From positions 51,810,271-51,874,270 of the forward strand of contig CM068377.1 of NCBI GenBank assembly GCA_034770075.1: DNA of 64,000 nt. Reading direction: 5' to 3'. Numbering within the stretch: the stretch's first letter is position 1; each line of letters opens with the position of its first letter. Origin of the DNA: Aralia elata. Its lineage: Eukaryota; Streptophyta; Magnoliopsida; Apiales; Araliaceae. The notes under the pieces were generated by a model, which was not told the origin of the DNA, did not search any database, and saw nothing but the letters and a program-made list of their open reading frames with translations. Both the position numbers and the translations under genes were made by a program. Of the stretch, positions 21,099 to 30,982 are shown in pieces.

Positions 21099-24000
21099 TG
21101 TGACAACCTCAAATTCAGGTACCAATAACTCGAATCTAGTGCTCATGCTAAAATACAACCATACACCTCTAAACAACATAAATCAACTAGTGCGGAATAA
21201 ATAAACATATGTTGTTCATTACAAAAGGTTTACTACGGTCCCAAGGTCTAAAACCTTAAATAAAATACATCGCAGAATACCATAATAACACAAAATGATT
21301 CCACGAATTGCATAACAGGATAGTACATATAACTATTCATTAAGTTTTCCCTTGCCTTTGTCTGCTTTGGAACTCCCCGGCTTAGCTGCAATAGGTTCAT
21401 GATATAGCAAGGGTGAGCAACTACTTTGCTCAGTAAGTTTAATATGAATAAAGAGGATATATCATGAATGAATGAGAACAATAATCGCATAGGTCAACAA
21501 TTTAAGACATTGAAGAAATAGTTGACAATATAATCAAAGTTCAAAAGAAATGATGAATATTGATTATTTACTGCTGAGTGGTCCAATAGACCATGAACTA
21601 TTTGGCAAAAGGATCAGTTATTCAACTAACCCTTTTAAACGCCTGGCCCGTTAGTAGTACTCGAGGGGATCAGCCTCTCGTACCCTATGTATATGCATAA
21701 CATTTAGCCCTGACTGCATCGAATAATCGACACATTAAAATCCCCTACATAAGGGTTGCTCTCTCAGTCCAAGAATCTGCACCAACAATTGGTTTGGATA
21801 GCTTTTAAAATAATAACCTGTACGTGTCTAGCCGAAACAAGTGGCGTAGACTATTTCCTTAGACAGTTCATGAATGAAGAACTTAACGTTTCACAATCCA
21901 ATAGCAGATAATGAATTCAAATGCATAAGCTGCGAATATCAATAATTTATCCTTGATGTGGAATAATTAACAATAATCAATCCACTAGCATAACTTGAAA
22001 GAAATAACTCGATTTGAATCATGAAACTTGCAACCATTTACAACACTTGTATAAAATAGGAAACTTGCTCAAATGAAAACAATTGAGTAAGGAACTTGCA
22101 ATAATATAGAATGATTGCTCAATTAATAAATAACTCGCACAATAAATAAAAGTTATACGGTTGAGAAAACCTGCCCAATATTAAATTGAGTTAAGGTAAG
22201 AAAACTTGCCCAACACATGGGTTAGACAAGCATTAGGAAACTTGCCTGAAGCGCTGCTACAATATTATACACGCTCCTTAATATCCTACACAATTAAGTA
22301 CATATTTACGTAACAATTAGTCACATTCCAAATAATGGTTCAAAACGGACGCTGCATCATCAAAACACATTGATTGCCCTATGACTACCCAGTCGGGGGT
22401 CTCGCTCCCCGGTAAGCGAGCGACTACCCAAGCCTAAATTGCAATTAGATTATTCAATTTCCGCCTTAAGACAACATCACCTAGGTTTACATTTAATAAA
22501 TAATAAAGCATTTAGGGCTTAACAAAATATGCTTAGTTAACCTATCTAATCATTTAATACAAGGAAAAATATAAGTGTTGGACCCGTTGAAAAGGATTTA
22601 TTAGGTCCGACCTGACCTGACCCGACCTGACTGCCCGACCCGGTCCAGACACGGAACTGGCGCTGCAGCACCGGGCCAAAGCACTGGGCCTCACGCTGCG
22701 GCGTGAGTCCCGTGTTTTCTCCCTAACAGGGCTTCACGCTGTGGCGTGAGCCTTAAAGCTTGGGCCTCATGCTGTGGCGTGAGCCCCAGTCTTTCCCCAT
22801 AATGCCCCTCACTTTAGCATGAGCTGCAGGGCTTATGAGTGGCGCTGCGGCGCCATTCTGCAGTAGCCGAATTCTGGGTTTGTTCTCGAATCGCGACTCC
22901 GACCTCCGGCCACTCCAACCTCCATAACTCCTTCAATACACAAGCAAATCGGTCCATTTCGGACTCTATGGACTCCTAACTTATGGGGCTACAACATAAC
23001 AATAATTTAGAATTACCCATAAATATTAACATGGCCAAATCTTAAGCCAAAATGCAAAGTTCATACTCTGTTCTTTGAGTTCTTCACAAGTTTTACAAAA
23101 ATCATTCCTACGAACTCGTTTTAACTCCTTTTTACTCCATTCCAACTGGGTTAGCTTCGTAACCTATGGAACTACAATACCATAACAACAAACAAAATTA
23201 ACAAACACGAAATCATAGCTTTACAGTCTTCTAAAAAGTTCAAATGTCCAAGTTCATGTCCAAAGTCCATTGTTCTTGCTCCATTAAGCCAAGATAAGGA
23301 TTTCTTGCATTTTTTCCACTTTAATGTTATTAATAGCTTATATAGTCTCTTAAGAACATTTACAAACAATCACAACAAATAAAAACACCAATAATCGCCA
23401 TAAATCTGGCCCACAAGCTTAAGAGTTTAAAACTAAGAAAATCTTGAAAATCTTTACAAGAAATCGAATGGAAAGGATTTGGTTGGTGTTTACCTCTGTA
23501 AATCCCTCCTAGATGGTTAAGAAGCTCGGCTAGGCTTTGTTTTTTGGGTTTTCCTTGCTTGGTTCCTCCACCCGTGCCTTACTCTTCTTCCTCCTTTCTT
23601 TTCCGGCGAGTTCCTCCTCTTTTTCCTTGAAATGGGTTTGAATGAGGAGCTGATGAATTGCAAGAGAGAAATGAAATGGTTGAATGATTAGGGAGAAGTG
23701 GAGCAATTTTGGGAGAAAAATGGAAATGGGTTGGTTGCTCAAGGAGCTTGTCGGCAACCTCCCTCCTTGCTCAATTCTAATTGGTCTAAAATGAGGGATT
23801 GGTTCCCTCTTGGAGTAACAAGCCAAAATAAATACCCGAAAACACCAAAAATATATCCACAAACTCCCACTCTTATACCAAAACTAGTAAATAACTCTAC
23901 CCAAAATTTAAATGGGTACTACCATAAATATTGGGATGGGAAAAAATAATTATTATGGGATTTGTCCAAATATTCGGAACACCCATTTAATACATTTCGG

Positions 24001-24355
24001 ATACGGATAAAATCACGTATCAGCTCAAATAAAATTTCTGACACTTGAAAAAATTATTCGTACGCATAAACGTATTTATGAAATTTATTAAAGTCGAAAA
24101 AGACATAAAAATATTATGGCGTGAATAGTGCCTCGGAAAACGTGCCCCGTGAATAGTGATTTAGCGACGCTACGCGAAATCAATTATTCACTCAAACAAA
24201 ACTATAATACGTAAAATTTCATGCATTCACATAATCCAGGTTGTCACACAACCTTGACACATACAACACAAAAATAATATTAATAAAATATAATATATTT
24301 ATTAATATTCAAAAATTCGAATTACAAGGCAATTTCAGAATTCTCGGTCGTTACA
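21099..24355 (-). repeat. Tekay/Del-type 3' LTR (3257 bp)
   Basis: On the minus strand it starts TGTAACGACC at 24355, right after a purine-rich tract, and ends GAGGTTGTCACA at 21099. The last kilobase (for example AAAAGGTTTAC and CATGATATAGCAAGGGTGAG on the plus strand) is shared with 42156-44237, 36896-39723 and 47118-50008. Integrase lies directly upstream. It is inserted in the NA1 gag remnant. Confidence 0.85.
22690..22854. repeat. Five spaced hairpin words in the Tekay LTR
   Basis: CTCACGCTGCGGCGTGAG (22690) recurs in varied form at 22733, 22766, 22808 and 22841, with spacings of 43, 33, 42 and 33 bp. Each copy is an inverted repeat around a 4-base centre. Changes in one arm are not always matched in the other. 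Confidence 0.85.
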
Positions 24356-24385
24356 TCCTCCCCCCTTATAAGAATTTTGTCCCCA
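24356..24385 (-). promoter_or_regulatory. Polypurine tract of the Tekay element
   Basis: On the minus strand TATAAGGGGGGAGGA immediately precedes the LTR start TGTAACGACC. Confidence 0.8.
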
Positions 24386-24421
24386 GAATTACAGTCTAGG
24401 TACGGAAAAATTAACATGGGT

Positions 24422-25612
24422 TCACTCGAAAAGATGTGGATAATTCTTTCTCATCTTCTCTTCTAGCTCCCACGTAGCTTCTTCAGCTGCGTGATTCCTC
24501 CAAAGTACTTTGACCGAATGGATGACCTTATTTCTTAACGTCTGCTCTTTCCTATCCAATATCTGGACAGGAATCTCTTCATATGACAAGTCTTTCTCAA
24601 CTTGAATTGGTTCATAGGATATCACATGCTTGTAGTCAGGTTTATATGGCCGCAACACCGAAACGTGGAACACGTTATGAATGTGCTCAAGTTCAGGAGG
24701 TAGAGCTACCTCGTACGCCACTTCACCTGAACCTGGGACTCAATTTTCCCTTCTTCCCAAATCTGATCCTCCCCTTCCAGGGAGATACCTTTAAAAACAC
24801 AAAGCTGCCCACTCCAAAGTCTCGCTTCTAACGATGCAAATCGGCGTATTTCTTCTGTCTATCTTGAGCTGCTACCAATCGAGCTCTTATCACTTTGACG
24901 ACATCCACAGTCTGCTGTACCAATTCAGGTCCCAACAGTCTCCGTTCACTGACTTCGTCCCAACACAGAGGTGTTCGACACTTCCTCTCGTATAATGCTT
25001 CGTATGGCGGCATGCTAATACTCGCATGATAACTGTTATTATAGGCAAACTCCACCAATGGTAGATGATCATCCCAACTGCCTTTAAAATCCATCACATA
25101 TGCTCTAAGCATGTCCTTCAGCGTCTGAATCATTCGTTCGCTCTGCCCATCCGTTTGAGGATGATACGCTGTACTCAACCTCAACTGGGTTCCCATCCTT
25201 TCTTGCAAGCTCTTCCAGAAATTCGACGTGAAACGCGGATCTCTGTCAGATACAATAGATACCAGCACTCCATGTCGTGACACAATCTCTTTCACATATA
25301 ACTTTGCTAGCTACTCCAGATTGTACCTTATCTTGATCGGTAAAAAATGTGCAGATTTAGTGAAACGATCCACGATCACCCAAATCGCGTCGTAACCCTT
25401 CTGAGTTGGTGGAAGCCCCGTCATAAAATCCATTGTGATATGCTCCCACTTCCACTCTGGAATCTCCAGCGGTTGTAGCAGTCCACCCGATTTTTGATGT
25501 TCTGCTTTTACCCTCTGACATGTCAAACATTGCCCAACACATTCCGCGACCTCCCTCTTCATGTTCGGCCACCAGAAGTGCTGACGCAAATCCTGATACA
25601 TCTTGGTACTAC
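24422..25612 (-). pseudogene. pol: Tekay-type integrase with C-terminal chromodomain (broken)
   Basis: The zinc region (FWWPNMKREVAECV, CLTCQRVKAEH) is followed by the integrase core (IVSDRDPRFTSNFW, HPQTDGQSERMIQTLKD) and a GPF/Y-like region. A chromodomain ends the protein (ILDRKEQTLRNKVIHSVKV, ATWELEEKM, PHLFE). Two amber stops lie at about 25309 and 24825, and a frameshift lies between 24722 and 24827. Chromodomains guide chromovirus integration toward heterochromatin. The 5' end is cut at 25612 by the NA2 LTR. Confidence 0.9.
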
Positions 25613-27685
25613 TGATGAGTGTATTTTATACACACAATTTGGGTACTTTTGGCCTTGATAATTTGCAAGTCTTTAGGTATTTTATGTGGTTTTTATGTAT
25701 TTTTATCTTTTTTCTACATAAATTAGTTTTTAGTTATTTTTATATGTTTTATGTTGCTTTGATGCATTTTCATTATGTTTGTAGGAATTGAAATAAAGAC
25801 CGCTCGGATCGTTGTTTGTATTGACTCAATGTCCGTGCCTGGACGTCTGTGCCCGAATGGTAGTATGATGGAAATTTGTGATTGGCGACGCTCGGTGCTT
25901 AATTTGATAACATTTGGTAGTTGGGCGTGCACGGCGTCGGGAAGCGTGCACGGCATGCGGCGTCCGCCAAGCCACAAGGGCAAGCCCGTGCTTAGATATC
26001 CGTGCCCGAATGATAACACGGTGAAAATTTATGTTTGGCGATGCTCGGGGCTTAATTTGATGACATTTGGAAGTTGGGCGTGCACGGCGTTGGAATGCAT
26101 GCACGGCGTGCGGCGTCGACCACGCCGCGGGCACGGCGTGCGGCAGACGGGGCGCCAGCGTGTGGCCCAGGCGCTGGGCGCGGGCGCATGGGCGCGCGCT
26201 GGGCGTGCGGGCGTGTCGGCGCGCTGGGCGTGCGGGCGTGTGCGGCGGGCGTTGGGCGCTGGGGGCCAGGCGCTGGGCGCGGCGTGCGGGCGCGCGGCGT
26301 TGGCGCGCGCGGGGCCTCGGCAGCAGGCGTGGGGGCGCCAAACGCCGTGCTGAGTGCGATCTGACACAGTTTTAGTGCGATCTGAGCTCCATTTTGTCCG
26401 ATTTTTGCTAGGGTTTCTTGATGGAGGCTATATATAATCTGTTCTAAGCTTCATATCAGATAACTAGGGATTGGGAGGCTACACTAAAACATCAAAATTG
26501 AGAGCAAAAGTGCTGCAATACAAGGAAAAACTCAGCACAAGCCAAAGAACCAAGAAGGAAGGGATTGTCAAGGCATATCTAAACCTTGGGAGGCTGCACA
26601 TACATCATCAAGAAGAGCTTAAGGGCTGCAATTCAAAGAAATTTCCAGCACAAGCTAAGGAGCAAAAAGGAGAAAAGAATGCCAAAGGAAGAGGAAAAGC
26701 TAGAGATTGGCATCAACCAAGCAAGCAACATATGAATATCTTCTAATTGGGTTTTATCATCTCTTGCTTTCCTTTGAATTTGTAATTCTAATTTATGATG
26801 AACACCATGTGTTTGATGTTTTGCTTAGCTACCATGAACTAGACCTTAATTTTTAAGATTTCAATGGAACCCAACACATAGTTTGAATTGATTTCTCTCT
26901 CTTTGTTATTAATTACTCATTTGTGAATTGTATGTCATAATTTATGCTTCATATATTAATTGCCTAGCTAGTAATTACCGTGGGAACCTATATGAACTTG
27001 ACGAACGGATTATAGTGTTTAGACCTTGTTATGATATCATGCGAAAGTTAAAGATTATCGTGGGTTATTAATTGGGATTAAGTGACGTGTGTCTTGTTGA
27101 TTATCCTCAATGATAGGTAACTTGATAGTATTTAGGATAGATATATACCTAGATACCGTGTGCAACCAATGGAGAATCTATTCTTAATGACTTCCTATGT
27201 GAAAGTTGGTAATTGAAGGGATGGTAAATGAGATTTAGTGACACGTGTCTTGTTATTGTTCTTGAAATTGGTCTCTTGATAGTGTGTAGGATAGACATAT
27301 ACCTACATGCCGCATTAGGAAGATTCGAATTTGACCATCGACAGAGGCTTATAAGTAGCTTTGATTTCTCGGTTGGCAATTCTATGTTGTTAATTAATTC
27401 AAACGAGAGAGTTAGGATATTCAAATGAAGTGTTGGGGGAAATTGCAATCTTAGACTTGTTAATATTAGATTTCATTATCTTTTACTTGATTATTATTAT
27501 CTTATTCACTACCAACAACAAAAATATCAAATCATCATTTGTCTAATTAAAATCGAGACGATATATAGTTGGTACTTGGGATACACTAGAACAATTCCCT
27601 GTGGGTTCGACAACTCTCTTATCATTATATTACTTGTTGACCGCGTATACTTGCGCGTATTTATCGGTTGCGAAATCGACCAACA
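25613..27685 (+). repeat. 5' LTR of non-autonomous Athila-like element NA2 (2073 bp)
   Basis: It begins TGATGAGTGTATTTTATACA and ends GACCAACA, homologous to 18434-20564. It contains a GC-rich block at about 25925-26345, longer and differently arranged than in NA1. TATATATAA at 26429-26437 is a possible TATA box. The left flank is ACTAC within Tekay integrase. Confidence 0.87.
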
Positions 27686-27691
27686 AGTTTT

Positions 27692-27709
27692 TGGCGCCGT
27701 TGCCGGGGA
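27692..27709 (+). promoter_or_regulatory. Primer-binding site of NA2
   Basis: TGGCGCCGTTGCCGGGGA lies 6 bases past the LTR end, the standard Athila-type PBS. Confidence 0.88.
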
Positions 27710-27829
27710 ATTGTTCTAATAATTTTACCAATATTAATTTCAATCGAATTGATCTTGATTTAAACTTGTAAATACATTTATTTTTAACATTTTTTTCTAT
27801 TTAATGCCTTATTCGTTACGAGGTACACC

Positions 27830-28050
27830 ATGGCCAACTATAATTATCAATGGCCTCACACGGGAATGACCCAATCAGGAGCGGCATGGATGGATGGATT
27901 TGATGAGGTGGTGGCTCATTTAGAGGAGCTGTCAAGGAATCTTAACGCTCTAGTGGCCCAACGTACTCAACGTGTTACGGTGAATTGTGATTATTGTGAT
28001 GGAAACCATCCGAGTCATCTATGCACCATTAATTTCGAGTCGGCATGGTA
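27830..28050 (+). pseudogene. gag: Athila-like gag fragment of NA2 with CCHC knuckle
   Basis: About 73 codons from ATG 27830: a coiled-coil-like helix (HLEELSRNLNALVAQR), then CDYCDGNHPSHLC, the spacing C-x2-C-x3-H-x4-C seen in Athila gag (CELCAGAHPTEYC here at about 56130). As in NA1 the capsid domain is missing from the start. The frame ends at the deletion junction ATGGTA (28045-28050). Confidence 0.75.
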
Positions 28051-29037
28051 GGATGGAATTGTACGGTAACTATTCACTGAAATGTTCTTTTATGATTAAT
28101 GTTGAAATCTATATTATCTGAAAAGTCGTTGATCGCTAAGGGGGCTTACCCTTGTTGTAGAATAAATGTTATTTATTTAAATAAATTAAATAGTTTAATT
28201 TATTTATTTAAATAATATTAAAATTGTTCTAATTGATTTATTCACAACCGGTTTAATATGGAGAACCTAAATGGTCACACCGCAAAAGGAAAATATTTAT
28301 TTAAGAAGTAAATGACATAATTGTAATAATAAGTTAAGTATATTTAATTTAGTCTATGGAGATAGAATAAATTAAATAGCTTAATATTTATTATTTAATA
28401 TTTTAAAAATATTAAATATAAATTAATAAGAGGAGTCTTATTATTATTATTACTATTACTATTATTTAATTTCTAATAGGGATTGAGAATTAATTAATAG
28501 AAGTATTCTCTCAACAATTCTTAATTAGATTAGAAGTATAATTAAAGGAGTTTAATTATAAAAGAAACCTTAATCCTAAATAGTTTAGGGGAGGGTTTTC
28601 CTACATCTATAAATAAGAGAAGTCTTATCATAGATTAGGGTTACACACTCTTGCATAAGAATTGTGGAGAGTAATTACAATTTCTATAAAGATAGAAACT
28701 AGGGTTTTACCAACACCCATCTTCTTGAACAAGTATTATTCCTTGGTGGATCACCTCTAGAGGCCAAACACTTGGGTGGCTAACGTTGATCAAAGGAAGG
28801 AATTTAATCGGTGGAATTCAAGGAGAACGCGAAGAAATTGGAGGTGAACTTGTACATGAGGAAGCTATAATTCTACAAGGGTATAATTCTTATTCTCCAT
28901 CTCTTTCGTTTAATTAATAATTGTGCATAAAAAAAGATCATGGTGATGGTTTGTATAAAATTTTAAAATCTGATTTTATTGCGCTTCCACTTTATTTATG
29001 TAATTTGATTGAATGTTTGCGTTATACAAACCTAACA
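28045..29037 (+). repeat. Truncated 5' LTR of the copia element
   Basis: Homologous to 35732-36726 and ends CCTAACA before the PBS. TATAAATA lies at 28608-28615. It begins inside the LTR at ATGGTA. The two LTRs of this element differ at many sites, so the insertion is old compared with the Tat element. Confidence 0.88.
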
Positions 29038-29038
29038 G

Positions 29039-29052
29039 TGGTATCAAGAGCC
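29039..29052 (+). promoter_or_regulatory. Primer-binding site of the copia element (initiator Met tRNA type)
   Basis: TGGTATCAAGAGCC starts one base after the LTR end. It matches the common copia PBS TGGTATCAGAGC with one extra A. Confidence 0.8.
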
Positions 29053-29222
29053 AAACATTATGCGAATTATTAATTGTTTTGATTCTGTATATACATTATT
29101 ATGTGTTTAGAACAATTTAATTGGGCATAATTGTTTGTGTAAAATTATTTTATTTTTTTTAATTAATTTTTTTATAAAAAAAACGTTGGTCAAAGTCAAC
29201 GGTCAAACGTTGACTGGTCAAC

Positions 29223-29276
29223 TGATGACATGGCACTGGCTGCTGATATGGCACTGACTGCTGACGTGGCGCTAAC
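29223..29276. repeat. Three tandem 18-bp repeats in the copia leader
   Basis: TGATGACATGGCACTGGC, TGCTGATATGGCACTGAC and TGCTGACGTGGCGCTAAC follow one another without gaps. Confidence 0.9.
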
Positions 29277-29318
29277 TGGTCAACCTTTAAAAATGAAATA
29301 ATTAATGTGGAGCTAGAA

Positions 29319-29372
29319 GGTTTTGAACCCTTGACCTATTGGTCATAAGTTAGAAACCTTACCACTATACCA
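29319..29372 (-). promoter_or_regulatory. tRNA-like RNA polymerase III A box and B box
   Basis: On the minus strand TGGTATAGTGG (29372-29362) matches the A-box consensus and GGTTCAAAACC (29329-29319) the B-box consensus. Their starts are 43 nt apart, as in a real tRNA gene. The flanks do not form an acceptor stem, so this is not a functional tRNA. It may be a SINE head or a decayed tRNA carried in the leader. Confidence 0.55.
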
Positions 29373-29524
29373 AAATCACTTTTGATTAGGAATCAGATTG
29401 TTTAATATTTAAACTATATAATTCTGGGTTTGAAGTTTGACTTAAAGGCTTGTTTGATTATTTCTTTTAAAGGTTTATGATCAAGGGTTGACCTCATTTT
29501 TTTTATTTATTTTTTTTGTAAATT

Positions 29525-29657
29525 AAAATAAAAGAGTTTATTTTGATTTGAATTTGATTAAAAATAAAGGAGTTTATTTTTTATTCAAAATTGGATAAAT
29601 TAAAATAAAGGAGTTTATTTTGATTTGGAATATGATTAAAATAAAGAAGTTTATTTT
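29525..29657. repeat. Four copies of a 20-bp inverted repeat
   Basis: AAAATAAAGGAGTTTATTTT and close variants start at 29525, 29561, 29602 and 29638. Each can fold with an 8-bp stem and 4-base loop. Spacing is 36-41 bp. Confidence 0.88.
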
Positions 29658-30490
29658 AATTGAAATTGGATTTCATGATAACTAATTAGAGTTGGAATTG
29701 ATTCCATGATAACTAATTAGAGTTGAAATTGGATTTTATACTAACTAATATTACCCATTAAATGATATCAATGCATATATAGAATGGTTTTATTATTCAT
29801 GAGATGAATGTTATTTATTGATGCATATAGAGATATGTATGATAATAAATGGGATTGATTATAGACTATTGACCAATGTGTGATTGGAATTATTTTAGAG
29901 GATGCTTGAATGAATGAGTTTTATAAATGGGGTCTGCGTACCTCGTCTTCTCTATTTTTTTTCTTAATGTAAATTCTATCTTCCTCCTATGTACTTTCCC
30001 TTGACTGCTGATCAAGGTTTTTATTAATTTTAAATAGTTTATGTAATAGGATTAGTTAGAATTATTTTGAAGAATTGGAGACAAAGGAATAAGGAGCGCA
30101 AGAAGACCCGTTTGTAATGGAGCCCGGGTTTAAATGTAATAGTTATATTTAAATTTAATTCTTGCACCCTAGGTTTGACCTCTTGGTTCACTTGGTGGCT
30201 CTAGTGAACCAAACTAGAATAAAAGTCCATAATCAATCCGGGTAGAATATAGTATTCTATATGTGCATGCTTACTATATATATTATATATTATTTAACAT
30301 GCTTCGCATGTTAAATAATATGACGCGTATTTTATATATATGTGTGCATGCGCACTAAACAAGATGAGACTAATAAATACAAACCCCTCAAAGAAATTGT
30401 ATTAAGTCCTAAGCGTTCAAAGATATTTAGAATATCGAACGTCACCTTCTAGCATGGTAAAGCAATAGAGTATTAAATATTTAATATGAG

Positions 30491-30785
30491 TTTGTTGTGT
30501 CACCACAAAGCAAGTATTAAATATTTAAGATGTTGCCTTATCACATTTGATGCTTATTAAGGAATTGAACATTACTATTTTGTTGTGTCACCACAAGGAC
30601 AATATTTTTCTCTTCACATATATGGAAGTGCTAGGATGGACTGAACTTAGATAATTTTGATTCGGATGTGTCATCACTTGATCAAAATATTCTAAGAGGC
30701 AAAATGCAAGGAGTTACATAGTGATGTAATTGACAATAGTTGTCTACCTATTTATTTATATATCGTTTGTTGTGTCACCACAAGG
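30491..30785. repeat. Three palindromic words TTGTTGTGTCACCACAAGG in the copia leader
   Basis: Copies start at 30491, 30579 and 30766, with a weaker one (ATGTGTCATCACTTG) near 30667. The core TTGTG-TCAC-CACAA is an inverted repeat. Confidence 0.8.
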
Positions 30786-30982
30786 CTATATACATTTGAA
30801 ATGGGATCCTTAGTCTCACTAGCAAATCTTTAATTAGAATTGCCGAACTATATAATGAGGGTAATATAGTTTGATGAAAAAAGTGAGAGATATCAATTTA
30901 AAATAAAGACCTAATTTATTTTGGTAATTAATTAAATGAATATATGCTAAAATGTTGTCTATTTCACATGCAGAATTTAAAA

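Larger units (their letters stand above)
29053..30982 (+). other. Long copia leader with several repeat-word clusters and no ORF
   Basis: About 1.9 kb without a gene. It holds three tandem 18-mers (29223-29276), a minus-strand tRNA-like A/B-box pair (29319-29372), four copies of a 20-bp inverted repeat (29525-29657) and three copies of TTGTTGTGTCACCACAAGG-type palindromes (30491, 30579, 30766). Confidence 0.8.

Noticed and set aside
25775..26375. Long GC-rich ORFs (up to 192 codons)
   Set aside because: Same cause as in NA1. They lie in a non-coding LTR and are not conserved between the two copies.
29319..29379. A tRNA gene
   Set aside because: A and B boxes are perfect, but acceptor and T stems do not pair, so it is recorded only as a promoter-like element.
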